Shown here: one piece after another, positions 24,212 to 36,000 of the stretch | How positions within the stretch are numbered: position 1 is the stretch's first letter | Layout of the letters: each line of letters begins with the position of its first letter | NCBI GenBank assembly: GCA_028583405.1 | Contig: JAPTMU010000159.1 | Span: 223,223 to 287,222 of the forward strand | Direction: 5' to 3' | DNA from: Pogonophryne albipinna | Lineage: Eukaryota; Chordata; Actinopteri; Perciformes; Artedidraconidae | DNA: 64,000 nucleotides | The notes under the pieces: model-generated | Database searches by the model: none | The model's input: the letters and a program-made list of their open reading frames with translations, nothing else | What the model was told of the DNA's origin: nothing | Program-made: the position numbers and the translations under genes

Positions 24212-25349
24212 GGCCCTTTCTCATTTCTCTAACTCCCCTCCTCGACTCCCCTCCTCGACTCCTATCCTCGATACTTAGTCCCGCCCACAGGAGATGTGAG
24301 CCGAGGAGCCGAGGAGGGGAACCGAGGAGAGAGGAGGGGAAGCAGCAGGCGGTTAGAGAAATGAGAACTCCTCTCCTCTGAGCGGTCATTTTAAAGAGAC
24401 GTCCATTAATGATGACAGGAGGCACAGCAGCCCTCTGTCTGATGGACAGATGTGTTCATGACCACTTTGATTCATTCACAGTGCGGAATAATGAGACAAT
24501 AACAGGCTACAGATGCGGGGACACACACACATATATATATATATATATATGTATATATTTATATACATATATATATATACAATTTCAGAATCAAACAGAG
24601 CACTCTCATATTAACGTAACACTATCAGAGACTGGATATATCCCCCCTCCCCCCTCTCTGTGGTCGCTACAATGAGGAAAATAAATGACGGACCAAAAGT
24701 TTTATTTACAAGTATTAAAAGTAAGCAGAGGACACCAAACCATCTGAGACCTGTCTGTCCGCTGCATCTACGCACACACTGTACCAAACACACACACGCA
24801 CCTACAGCTAACAGCCTAACAGCCGTTGTGTATTTTATTATGTGAAGCACTAAATGGTTTTAGAAAAATATGGACTCTTTGTTTGTAGATATCTACTAAA
24901 CTACAGCAAATAAAGAGAGTAGGCCCGTTATACTGAGTGATATATATTATACACACTGCTCTGCTTTCTGCACGGACATCACAGCTGTTCTCTCTGGAAA
25001 CATCGCGTCGCGATGAGAGCAGTTAATAAAATAATATCCAGGGGATGCATGCAGAGCTGTCATTGGCTGAGATAAGTCCGGCCGTGCGTCACGACTCTTT
25101 GAAACATCTCTGTTGCCGGAAATGCATCCACGAAGGAGCCGTGGAGGACCGTGGAGGACCCATCAGTGTATCCTCGGTTAGAGCTCCTCCAGAGAGCCTC
25201 CTCGATGCTCGATGCTCGGTCCTCGAAGTGCATTTAGAGAAATGAGATGTCCTTCAACATGGCGCGCTGAAATTCATTTCCGGGTCACTACCGGAGGACC
25301 GAGGAGTCGAGGAGTCGAGGAGGGGGATTTGCTGAAATGAGAACGGGCC
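24212..25349 (+). mobile_element. 1.14-kb TIR element, copy 2
   Basis: Begins GGCCCTTTCTCATTTC and ends with the inverted GAAATGAGAACGGGCC. Flanked by CAT on the left and TAT on the right. It occupies the same position within the minisatellite unit and the same orientation as copy 1. The main difference is a short CA tract plus a longer TA stretch (about 24520-24580) in place of copy 1's CA tract. Shared flanking variants suggest it was copied together with its surroundings rather than inserted independently. Confidence 0.85.
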
Positions 25350-26796
25350 TATGTTGTAGTTCCTCTCTCTCTGTGTTTACCTCTCATTCTGGACTAATCC
25401 ATGTTGTAGTTCCTCTCTCTCTCTGTTTACCTCTCATTCTGGACTAATCCTGTTTACCTCTCATTCTGGACTAATCCATGTTGTAGTTCCTCTCTCTGTG
25501 TTTACCTCTCATTCTGGACTAATCCATGTTGTAGTTCCTCTCTCTCTGTGTTTACCTCTCATTCTGGACTAATCCATGTTGTAGTTCCTCTCTCTCTGTG
25601 TTTACCTCTCATTCTGGACTAGTCCATGTTGTAGTTCCTCTCTCCGTGTTTACCTCTCATTCTGGACTAATCCATGTTGTAGTTCCTCTCTCTGTGTTTA
25701 CCTCTCATTCTGGACTAATCCATGTTGTAGTTCCTCTCTCTGTGTGTTTACCTCTCATTCTGGACTAATCCATGTTGTAGTTCCTCTCTCTCTGTGTTTA
25801 CCTCTCATTCTGGACTAATCCATGTTGTAGTTCCTCTCTCTCTGTGTTTACCTCTCATTCTGGACTAATCCATGTTGTAGTTCCTCTCTCTCTCTGTTTA
25901 CCTCTCACTCTGGACTAATCCTGTTTACCTCTCATTCTGGACTAATCCATGTTGTAGTTCCTCTCTCTGTGTTTACCTCTCATTCTGGACTAATCCATGT
26001 TGTAGTTCCTCTCTCTCTGTGTTTACCTCTCATTCTGGACTAATCCATGTTGTAGTTCCTCTCTCTCTGTGTTTACCTCTCATTCTGGACTAGTCCATGT
26101 TGTAGTTCCTCTCTCCGTGTTTACCTCTCATTCTGGACTAATCCATGTTGTAGTTCCTCTCTCTGTGTTTACCTCTCATTCTGGACTAATCCATGTTGTA
26201 GTTCCTCTCTCTGTGTGTTTACCTCTCATTCTGGACTAATCCATGTTGTAGTTCCTCTCTCTGTGTGTTTAACTCTCATTCTGGACTAATCCATGTTGTA
26301 GTTCCTCTCTCTCTGTGTTTACCTCTCATTCTGGACTAATCCATGTTGTAGTTCCTCTCTCTGTGTTTACCTCTCATTCTGGACTAATCCATGTTGTATT
26401 TCCTCTCTCTGTGTTTACCTCTCATTCTGGACTAATCCATGTTGTACTTCCTCTCTCTGTGTTTACCTCTCATTCTGGACTAATCCATGTTGTAGTTCCT
26501 CTCTCTGTGTTTACCTCTCATTCTGGACTAATCCATGTTGTAGTTCCTCTCTCTCTGTGTTTACCTCTCATTCTGGACTAGTCCATGTTGTAGTTCGTCT
26601 CTCTGTGTTTACCTCTCATTCTGGACTAATCCATGGTGTAGTTCCTCTCTCTGTGTTTACCTCTCATTCTGGACTAATCCATGTTGTTGTTCCTCTCTCT
26701 CTGTGTGTACCTCTCATTCTGGACTAATCCATGTTGTAGTTCCTCTCTCTCTGTGTTTACCTCTCATTCTGGACTAATCCATGTTGTAGTTCCTCT
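25350..26796. repeat. Minisatellite C, segment 4 (end of array)
   Basis: Last part of the 48/50-bp array. It starts with the same unusual shortened unit about 100 bp after the element, as in segment 3, and shows the block again near 25913. The array ends within a unit at about 26796. Without the insertions, minisatellite C totals about 10.5 kb, roughly 215 units. Confidence 0.96.
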
Positions 26797-27314
26797 GCGT
26801 GCTGCCAGACCAGAGCCAACGATCTGTAGGTCACTTACAGCCAATCCTCTTACAGCCTGCAGAAGCTCCAGCGCTGTGTTATTATGGTTTGCTTTCAGAG
26901 CGTCTCTCAGGGTGTTCAGTTCTAGTCGAAGCTGTAAAGACACAGTTATCTGAGGATGAGGGTTTGCAGAGCGGCTCAGCAGTCAGAGAACAGACTTGAA
27001 CACGTCTGGTTGTTGGGAGAAAGGAGGAGGAACGTACAGCAGACAGAGTTATCTTTGAGATCTGAGGATTACTCTTCAGTTTCTCAGAGGGACTGGAACT
27101 GTGGAACATCTCAAAGACAAAAGTCACACCTGAACATGAAAACACACAATTATTTACCTGTGGAATCTTTCCAGGTAAGACTTTGAATCTCATATGATGA
27201 ACTCAATCAGGAGATGTCTGTCCTCAGCAGAGTCTTTGAATCAGCTTTAATCTACAAAGTATTCACATGTCATCTCTCCCTCTGTGTGGGAAACAGGAAG
27301 TAGAGCTGTAGGAG
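26797..27314. other. Unassigned single-copy stretch
   Basis: No repeat or recognisable coding domain. A CAG/GTAAGA splice-donor-like site at about 27171-27179 follows a purine-rich stretch, so an untranslated exon is conceivable, but nothing else supports it. The last 8 bp (27307-27314, TGTAGGAG) are the left target-site duplication of the hAT element. Confidence 0.4.
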
Positions 27315-28616
27315 CAGTGTTGGGTGTAACCCGTTACAAAAGTAACGGAGTTACAGTAATGTATTTTATTTTTGCTGTAACGAAGTAATGTAACGCATTA
27401 CTAATGAAATGTGGGTAATATATTACCCACAATGCTCAACACATTTCAACCCCAAATGAAATGGTGTTTTGTTTTTTTAAGAATGTACTAACATAGCGAG
27501 ACATTCCGACACCAGACAAATTGTGCGGGTAGATTAGTAAACCTGGTGTGTTTACCCTTCAGGCTTCGCGTCGGGATCTTCGGGCAGTTGAATGTTATGC
27601 ACCCTCTATTCAAAAAAGAGAACGGAGCGAAAAATAAAACAACAAATTGTGTCAGGTGCGCGTGACCTGCTCCGCTGCGCGTGCATCATTTCCAAAGTGC
27701 TTCCACAGCAGTGACACACATCTGTGGATAATCATTTATACGAAAATGGTTAAAGCAACCATCACTAAACGCCAGCAACACTGCATCTACTGCAGACAGT
27801 AGCAACAGGTCAGATGGGGACATCACGTTACCCTCCGTTGTGGACACTAGCTTACTCCCGCCTGACTCCGCCCTCGCCCCGGAGCAGCAGTCTTCGTCGT
27901 CTGAAACTACGCAGCCCCTCTGCGGCCCGCAGAGGATGCCACGGCCAAACAGAGCCTGCCCAGGTATATCTAAACAAGTACCCGCCTGTACAGTGGGGTT
28001 AGGCGGTCATGTTGCAGCTCGTGGTATACAAATAGACAATGGAATATTCATGTGGAAATAGATTCATATTCTGCCATGCCTGTAGAAATGTTGGGTCAAA
28101 CATAATGCATGTAGCACAGATGCCTTCACCACGAATGGCTACACAAAGATCTCATATCCCAAGCTTATCAACGAGCTGATGTTGCAGCTGAAATGTTCTC
28201 CAGGTCACAAAGTCAACCTCACATGATGATGTGATCCAGTTTTCAAGCACAGTAAATAGTCTCTTCCCAGAGTATATGATGGGACCAAGGTGATGATGTA
28301 GTACATGGTTTTAATAATACTTTTGCTTTTCAATGTTTGCCATTTCAAACCATGAGCTGGTTCAAATCATATGTGCCTTGATTTACAATATGTTCTCATT
28401 TGTGTTATCAGTAGCTTTGAAGCCTTTGTGCTTTTCTTTGCCACAGTCCACTTTGGACTATATGACATATTTCAGGATTGCACTTTGAACTCACTTGAAA
28501 TGTTCTCACTTGCTTGGTTTCAAAACATAACAAAGGCCATAATCTGTTCATTGGGACCATCAATGCTATTTTTCATTGCTGTTGCCGGCCACTATTGCTC
28601 ATGTAAACCTGCTACT

Positions 28617-28707
28617 GCTGCGCCCCCTGTAATCTCAGAGGCACCCCCTGTAATCTCAGAGGCACCCCCTGTAACCTCAGAGGCACCCCCTGTAACCTCA
28701 GAGGCAC
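28617..28707. repeat. 21-bp tandem repeat inside the hAT element
   Basis: Four copies of a 21-bp unit containing CCCCCTGTAATCTCAGAGGC (two with AACC for AATC). It creates an artefactual PPVTSEA peptide repeat. Confidence 0.9.
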
Positions 28708-29039
28708 CCTGAGTCATTTTGTTCTGGAACCGGGCCTGTACATGGCCATATACTAAACACACTACAGAGCCCATTCCGTGTCCTGTTAGTGTTTACTTCC
28801 TGTCTGCCTTCTTCTGGTGATTTATCTGACGTCTAGCGCTCCGTCTTTTGACCTCTTTTCCTTTCTCTTTCTGGATCCTCCTTAGCAACCTTCATTAGAG
28901 TCCTTGACAGTGGTCTGTACTGCTGGATTAACAACGTGTCACATGTTAAGAATTTACAATCAGAATCGAGTATTCAACTAAGCCGTGTAATACAAGTTGT
29001 TAGTAGCCTTAAGGGCCTACACCAGGGCTGCCCAACCAG

Positions 29040-29095
29040 TCGACTGGGAATCTCCCCGCGATCGACCGGTCGATCGCGGGGAGATTCCCAGTCGA
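29040..29095. repeat. Perfect 56-bp palindrome
   Basis: Each half is the exact reverse complement of the other around a centre at GACC/GGTC. The arms contain TCCCCGCGATCG. It lies 17 bp inside the left end of the nested hAT and would form a strong hairpin. Confidence 0.97.
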
Positions 29096-29320
29096 TCGCG
29101 AGATGTGTCTAAAAATAGAACAACAACATTCTGTTGTATCGTTAATGTCCTGTAACATAATCTTCCTGTGCCAGAATAATGCACTTGAACGCATCAAAGC
29201 TTTGTGATTGGCCGGCGTGACCCCATGTGTCGGGGCGTGGCTGGTGGACATTGGGCAGTATTTCGCTGACGTTGTCCGTGTCAACAGGAGTGACAGTCCG
29301 CTCACACACAAGTCCGCAAT

Positions 29321-29815
29321 TATGGCAGAAGCAAAAAAGCCCAACATATATAATTTGCACTCCGAGTGGGAGGATGATTATTTTTGTATCTATTCCAATT
29401 CAAAGTCCATCTGTCTCTCATCTGTCTCTCATCTGTCTCTCATCTGTCTCTCATCTGTCTCTCATCTGTCTCTCATCTGCAATGCGAGCGTGGCTTTATC
29501 GAAGAAGGGTCATTTAGGAGCGGCATTTCAAAACAGTGCAAAAACGCTGCGAGACGGAATTCCCTCCTAATTCTGCCCTACGCTCCAAAAGGGGAGGGGC
29601 CTGAAAGGACAGCTAAATGCACAGCAGCACATTTTCACCAGGCCCAACAACAGGAGCAAGGCTGCTCCAGAGCATCTTATCGTGTCAGTCACGTTCCAGA
29701 GAAACACATGAAGTCTTTCAAAGACGGTGAAGTTGTGAAAGAAGCATTCCTGGAGGCTGCCGACGCGCTTTTTGGGGACAGTAAAAATAACAGCAGCATT
29801 TCAACAGGTTTTTGA
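29321..29815 (+). pseudogene. Fragment of a hAT-type (BED-finger) transposase N-terminus
   Basis: The start MAEAKKPNIYNLHSEWEDDY resembles the N-terminus of hAT/ZBED transposase-derived proteins. It is followed by an 11-bp tandem repeat (TCTGTCTCTCA, about six copies, 29410-29478) that disrupts the finger region. Downstream traces (NASVALSKKG and, in another frame, EAFLEAADALFGD) keep the family flavour but in shifted frames. No catalytic domain is present. The assignment rests on pattern recognition. Confidence 0.5.
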
Positions 29816-30769
29816 TATAATAAGAACTCAAGTTAGATACCGTTATTAATCAGCTGTAAGTTTTTGTTTGTTTGAACTTATTCATTATAGTTATTGTACA
29901 ACATGGTATAAGAATGCAAACATTCAGATCTGTTCTGTTTAAATTGATTATAGTCTATTATCAATTCAGGTTAAGAAGCTAGTGTTGCTTGCATCCTATT
30001 TTAAAGGCATTTATTTTTATACTCGACTAAAATGCAACAAAAAAAGGGTTTGATTCTATTAATTTAGTCTTTTATTGCACTTTGGCAGCAGATTCCTGAG
30101 TAGCTTCAGATCTGAGTCGTCTTATTAGTAAGCCTCATTTTAATGGCAAAGAAAGGGTTCAGAGTCTTTTCTTTTTTCCTGTCATATGTGGCAGCACTGC
30201 TCAATGTTTCTTGAAAACATTACCCACTGTAGTGACGTGTGAATAAACTCCAACTCTGTATCAACAACACTATTGTGTAACTTCAGTTAAATACTTGTAT
30301 GTGTGTAGATTAGAAAGAGGTAAGATAAAGGATCTGCAGTATTTTATGGAGTATTAATCGTACAAAGGTCAGTTTTATACAAGTAGAAGTGTGTATTTAC
30401 CTGTCAGTAATGGCTACGCCTCTCTATTTGGACTGGTAGATCTCGGCAGACTGGCAACTTTAAAAGTAGCTCTCGGTTAAAAAAATGTGGGCACCCCTGG
30501 TCTACACAGTGGTTATGCTATACCACATCGCCCATCACTGGATGCATAATGAGCTGCACTAAACTACATTTTAGCATTCAAAATACCTAGATATTCTTTT
30601 GCGGTTATTTTGGTGAAAGTAACTAAAGTAGTGTAACTCATTACATTTCAGAGACAGTAATATTGTAATGTAACTTATTACTTTCAAAAGACAGTAATAA
30701 GTAATATGTAATGTATTACATTTTGGAAGTAACTTGCTCAACACTGTGTAGGAGTCATCGAGTGATGTT

Positions 30770-30930
30770 GTACAAACGCGGAACAACGGCCCAAAACGCA
30801 TACATTAGCAGGAAACACCTGCAAATAATGAAATGAAAAACAAACAAACCCTGAAAACAAACGCAACAAAAAAACGCTACACGATATGCAAAGTCCAAAG
30901 CACGTACAAATCCCAAAACACATACAAAAA
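30770..30930 (-). repeat. Dispersed repeat, copy 1 (inverted partner at 40.3 kb)
   Basis: Contains GGCCCAAAACGCATACATTA and CACGATATGCAAAGTCCAAAG. The reverse complement of 40265-40465 carries the same landmarks in the same order with indels. Unclassified; it is A-rich on the plus strand. Confidence 0.7.
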
Positions 30931-31039
30931 AAATACAAGATACAGTGAGGGAAGAACATTGTTAAAAGAGATGACAAATCAAGTGCAGGCAAATAACACG
31001 GGCCATAGTGAGTACCGCGGAAAAAGGACATTTGAATTC

Positions 31040-31148
31040 TTAGCAGTTTGTTTATATGTATGTATTTGTGTATAGATGTTGCAACTATACAGAGCTTTAG
31101 CAATTGCCTGTAACTATGGTCATGCTAATAAAGCTATTGAATTGAATT
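31040..31148 (+). mobile_element. LINE 3' tail
   Basis: Ends in AATAAAGCTATTGAATTGAA, a polyadenylation-like phrase followed by ATTGA repeats. This is the usual short tandem 3' end of some fish LINEs. Only the tail is present. Confidence 0.5.
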
Positions 31149-31234
31149 GAGAGAGAGAGCGAGCGAGAGAGCACTAGAGAGGGAGCGAGCGAGCGAGAGA
31201 GAGAGAGCGCGAGAGAGCGAGAGAGCGAGAGCGC

Positions 31235-31265
<31 letters not shown>

Positions 31266-31300
31266 CGCGAGAGAGAGAGAGCGCGAGAGAGCGAGAGCGC

Positions 31301-31333
<33 letters not shown>

Positions 31334-31726
31334 CGAGAGAGAGCGAGCGAGAGCGAGAGAGAGCGAGAGAACGAGAGAGCGAGAGAGAGCGAGAGAGCGA
31401 GAGAGAGCGAGAGAGCGAGAGCGCGAGAGAGAGCGAGAGAGAGAGCGCGAGAGAGAGAGTGAGAGAGAGAGCGAGAGAGCGCGAGAGAGAGCGAGAGAGC
31501 GCGAGAGAGCGAGAGAGAGCGAGAGAGCGCGAGAGAGAGAGAGCGCGAGAGAGAGAGAGCGCGAGAGAGAGAGCGCGAGAGAGAGCGAGAGAGCGCGAGA
31601 GAGAGCGCGAGAGAGAGAGCGCGAGAGAGAGAGAGCGAGAGAGAGAGAGAGAGCGAGAGCGAGAGCGAGAGAGAGCGAGAGCGAGAGAGAGCGAGAGCGA
31701 GAGAGAGCGAGAGCGAGAGAGAGAGG
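31149..31726. repeat. GA/GAGC-rich low-complexity tract
   Basis: About 580 bp made almost entirely of GAGA with interspersed GAGC and GAGCGC. It probably grew at the end of the preceding LINE tail. It reads as Arg/Glu repeats on one strand and Ser/Leu/Arg on the other, with no coding support. Confidence 0.95.
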
Positions 31727-31739
31727 ACAAAGTCATGAC

Positions 31740-32580
31740 AGGAGAGGAGTGTGCATTAGACAGAGCTTCTTTCAGCTAAGACTTTTAGCAAAGGTCAAGC
31801 CTTTCCTTTCTTTTAATGACTTTGAGAAAGTAATACATTGTTTTATATCCACTAAACTGGATTACTGCAATGCTCTTTATATTGGAGTGACCAAGGCTTC
31901 CCTGTCACGCCTACAGCTGGTCCAGAATGCTGCTGCACGCCTCCTTACAAGGACAGGCAGGCGTGAACATATTACGCCTGTACTCGCCTCTTTACACTGG
32001 CTACCAGTCCATTTTAGAATACAGTTTAAAATGTTGCTGTTCGCATACAAGGCCCTGAACGCTTTAGCCCCACCATACCTGGCAGATCTTTTAAAACCAT
32101 ACACACCCACACGGTCACTGAGGTCTGCTGACAGACTCCTTCTGGTAGTCCCAAAATCGAGGCTAAAGCAGCGGGGAAATAGAGCCTTTGCTGTTGCAGC
32201 TCCAAAGTTATGGAACGAATTACCCCTCCAGGTTAGACTTGCTCCAACTCTGCCTGTTTTTAAATCTCGTTTAAAAACCCACTTCTTTTCCCTGGCTTGT
32301 ACTGACCAGGTGACACTTGTGCTGTTAAATGTGGGTTTTATTTATTTATTTTTTAGCTTACTAGTGTTTTGTATTGTTTTTACGTCATGTAGGAGAGTTT
32401 TTCAGTCGGTGGCTTCTGATCTGTTTTCAGTGTCTCGTGTTTTACATTAGTTTCATGTCTTATCTGTTTTTATGTATGTATGCTATGTTTTTATACAGTT
32501 GTTGATGGACAGCACTTTGTTCAACTCTGTTGTTTTTAAATGTGCTATAGAAATAAAATGGATTGGATTGAATGTTTTCT
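31740..32580 (+). mobile_element. L2/CR1-like LINE, 5'-truncated 3' part with ORF2 C-terminus
   Basis: An open frame at 31749-32450 carries the C-terminal part of an L2-type LINE reverse-transcriptase protein: FHSLDYCN-like region seen as STKLDYCNALYIGV, then LQLVQNAAARLL, LASLHWLPV, KLWNELP and FKSRLKTHFF. The catalytic core upstream is missing, as expected from truncated reverse transcription. The 3' end has AAATAAAATGGATTGGATTG, the short terminal repeat typical of this group. The frame is intact over its remaining length, so the insertion is not very old. Confidence 0.85.
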
Positions 32581-32616
32581 TTGACCCTGGCAAACTGTTG
32601 TCCATTCGTGGAGTGC

Positions 32617-33098
32617 TGTTATGAACTTGGTTACACAAGGATAAGGACTCAAATGCACGACCCGGGAGCCAAAGGTAAAGTATAATTAATATACTTTATT
32701 TGTACAAAAAAAGGTAACAAAAGAAAATCACTCTTACGAGATGACAAAAAGGGCTTGAACAAGGTACAACAGAAAATCGCTCACAACGTGAGGAACTAAA
32801 CTTATAATAAGTTTCAGGAGCAAAGATAGGCTTGAATCAAAAAGTGCAAACGCTGAAGAGCAGAACTCTGGCATGAGGACAGGACAAAAACGAACTGACA
32901 CTGAATGCTGGGAGACTGGGGACTTTAAACACTCAACAACCATACACAGGTGAACACAATCAGGGGCGGGGCTGATACTGATGAGGGAAGTGAGTCAAGG
33001 GACCTGAAATGAGGCGTGAAACAAACAAAACAGGAAGTGAGCAATAATAACACATAAATATGAAACATGATTATTAACACTTTTGACGGTGCACAACA
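32617..33098 (-). repeat. 3' LTR of the Gypsy element
   Basis: Starts TGTTATGAAC and ends GCACAACA on the plus strand. Same length and apparently the same sequence as 37340-37821. The last codons of pol run 25 bp into it. Confidence 0.95.
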
Positions 33099-36000
33099 GT
33101 ACCCCCCCCTCTAGGGCCGACTCCTGACGGCCCAGGCCGATCATAAAAATCCTGAATCAGGGTTTTGTCCACAATGAATCTCGCAGGAACCCAGCACCTT
33201 TCCTCGAGACCATAACCCACCCAATCCACCAGGAATTGCTTGCCTCGACCCCTATTGCGGACCTCCAGCAACTTGCGGACCTTGTACGTTAGGCCACCTT
33301 CGAAGAACTGGGGTGGTGGAGGGGGCTTGGAGGCGGGAATCAGCGTGCTCTCATGAACTGGCTTAATCTTGCTGACGTGGAATGTAGGGTGTACCCCCAT
33401 GGTTCTGGGAAGTCTTAGGCGCACAGATACCGGATTGATGACTTTTGACACCGGAAAAGGCCCCACAAACCTTGGAGTCAACTTCTTGGACGCCACCTGA
33501 AGTGGTAGGTCCTTGGTGGAAAGCCACACCTTTTGACCCGGTTTGTAACTGGGAGCGGCCCTGCGGTGGATGTCTGCTACATCCTTCATCCGAGCCGAAC
33601 TTCGTAGCAGAGATTGGCGAGCTCCAGCCCAAACTCGGCGACAGCGTCTAATCAAGGCGTGAGCTGATGGTACCTTAACTTCCCCTTCGTCGGTTGAGAA
33701 CAGCGGCGGTTGATAACCATTGGCACAATGGAAAGGCGAGAGACCTGTGGCCGCCGTGGGAAGAGTATTGTGTGCAAACTCCACCCAAGTGAGGTGGTCG
33801 CTCCAGTTGGTCTGGTTCTGGAACACGAGACAGCGTAGTGTAGTCTCCAGTTCTTGATTCAGACGCTCCGATTGTCCATTTGATTGAGGGTGGTAACCTG
33901 AAGACAAGCTGACAGTAGCGCCTATGAGTCTGCAAAACTCCTTCCAGAAAGCTGAAATGAATTGTGGACCTCTGTCGGAAACAATGTCATTTGGAAATCC
34001 GTGGATCCTGAATATTTGGTTCATCATGACCTCTGCGGTACTCTTGGCAGAGGGGATCTTGGTTAGAGGAATGAAATGAACCATCTTGGAGAACCGGTCC
34101 ACCACTGTCAGAACCGTAGTTTTGCCTCTGGACGAGGGAAGACCTGTCACAAAGTCCATAGATATATGTGACCAGGGACGTTGAGGAATCGGCAGTGGTT
34201 GGAGCAAACCCATCTTGACCTGGGACGAGGTCTTATTGCAGGCACACACCGGACAAGCCGCCACGTACTCCTGCACATCCTTCTTCATGGCTGGCCACCA
34301 GAAACGCTGCTTAATCCTGTACATAGTCCTTTTAACTCCAGGGTGGCACGAGATCACCGACGTGTGGGCCCAGTGGATGACCTTAGAGTGGAGAGACACA
34401 GGAACAAAGAGCAGGTGGTTTGGACCTTTGCTAGGTGCTGGGTTTAATGCGTTAGCCTGTTTAACGTCCAATTCTAATTGCCAGGAAAAGGCTCCGACCA
34501 TACGGTTTAATGGAAGGATGGTCTTGGGCTCTACCGAAAAAGGTTCTGGATCGAAAAGGCGAGACAAGGCATCAGGCTTCTGATTCTGAGATCCGGGACG
34601 GAAAGAGAGAGTGAAGTTGAACCTACTGAAAAATAGAGTCCACCTGGCCTGCCGAGAGTTGAGGCGTTTAGCCTTTCTGATATACTCCAGGTTCTTATGG
34701 TCTGTCCAAACTAAGAACGGCTGTTCTGCCCCCTCCAACCAGTGTCTCCATTCCTCCAGAGCAGCTTTTACAGCTAACAGTTCCTTATTTCCCACATCGT
34801 AGTTCTTCTCTGCCGCCGTCAGCTTCCGCGACAGGAAGGCACATGGGTGTATCCTGTTGTCTTTCAAGGATTTTTGGGACAAAATGCCTCCAATTCCCTC
34901 ATTGGAAGCATCGACCTCGACCACAAACTGGCGCTGGGGATCCGGAATGGTGAGAATCGGCGCTGTGGTGAACCTCTCCCTGAGGAGCTGGAAAGCGCAG
35001 TCAGCCTGGGGAGTCCACTTGAAGGGAACTTTGGAAGAAGTCAGAACATGCAGAGGAGCAGCTACAGAACTGAAGTTTCTTATAAACTTTCTGTAGAAGT
35101 TTGCAAACCCTAAGAACTGCTGAACCTTCTTCCTGGAGTCTGGTGTTGGCCACTTGGAAACTGCACTGACTTTAGCAGGTTCCATCTGCATCTGGTTTGG
35201 TGAGATTATATATCCTAGAAAGGCCACCTTTTCTACGTGAAACTCACACTTCTCTGCCTTGACATATAATTGATTCTCGAGTAGTTTCTGCAGAACCTGA
35301 CGGACATGGTGAACATGGGACTTAGAGTCTGGTGAGAAAATCAAAATGTCATCAAGGTACACAAACACAGAAACATTCAAAAATTCCCGCAAAACCTCAT
35401 TCACAAAACCCTGAAACACAGCCGGTGCATTACACAGTCCAAAAGGCATAACAAGGTACTCATAGTGACCGCTCTGAGTATTAAATCCTGTCTTCCACTC
35501 ATCCCCTTCCCTTATTCTAACCAAGTGATAAGCATTTCTTAAGTCCAGCTTGGTAAAAATCTTGGCAGTCTGAAGTAGCTCGAAAGCAGAGGACATGAGT
35601 GGCAGAGGATAGCGGTTTTTTACCGTAATGTCATTAAGAGGGCTGTAGTCTATGCAAGGTCTCAGAGAACCGTCCTTTTTTCCCACGAAGAAAAACCCCG
35701 CTCCAGCTGGGGAAGATGAAGGACGGATAATCCCTGATTTGAGAGAAGCGGAAATGTAGTCGTCCATTGCCGCTCTCTCTGGCCTTGAGATCGAATACAG
35801 TTTTCCCTTGGGAATGGGAGCCCCCGGTAAGAGATTAATGGGGCAATCAAAAGGTCGGTGAGGAGGTAACGACATGGCTTTTGATTTGTTAAATGCTTCC
35901 TTAAGATCATGATAACATGACGGTACCTTCTGTAGGTCAGGATAGTCTGGGTGATCAATGACGATCCTACTAGGGTCTGTTGGTGCTTTAACAGAGCGTG

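Larger units (their letters stand above)
29023..30499 (+). mobile_element. Nested hAT element, 1.48 kb
   Basis: The left end is CAGGGCTGCCCAACC and the right end, read inward, is CAGGGGTGCCCACAT. The flanks are GCCTACAC (29015-29022) and GTCTACAC (30500-30507), an 8-bp duplication with one mismatch. It lies inside the larger hAT and is therefore younger. It contains a decayed N-terminal transposase-like fragment and a 56-bp perfect palindrome. Confidence 0.87.
27315..30746. mobile_element. hAT element with perfect 8-bp target-site duplication
   Basis: The left end is CAGTGTTGGGTGTAACCCGT; the right end, read inward, is CAGTGTTGAGCAAGTTACTT. Both are of the CAGTGTTGGG hAT type frequent in fish. 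TGTAGGAG flanks both sides (27307-27314 and 30747-30754), an 8-bp duplication as expected for hAT. The interior is non-coding or decayed; faint BED-finger-like coding traces may lie around 27750-28200. A second hAT is inserted at 29023-30499, so the original element was about 1.95 kb. Confidence 0.9.

Noticed and set aside
24212..25349. Independent second insertion of the 1.14-kb element
   Set aside because: Same unit position, orientation and flanking rare variant as copy 1; duplication with the array is simpler.
8622..26581. Many open frames with a 16-residue repeat (FTSHSGLIHVVVPLSV)
   Set aside because: They result from a 48-bp unit being a multiple of three; they stop wherever a 50-bp unit occurs and have no gene signals.
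28371..28712. 113-codon frame with hydrophobic segments
   Set aside because: Lies in the non-coding interior of a hAT element and ends in a 21-bp tandem repeat.
31134..31779. Arg/Glu-rich and Ser/Arg/Leu-rich 200-codon frames
   Set aside because: GA/GAGC low-complexity sequence, open on both strands.
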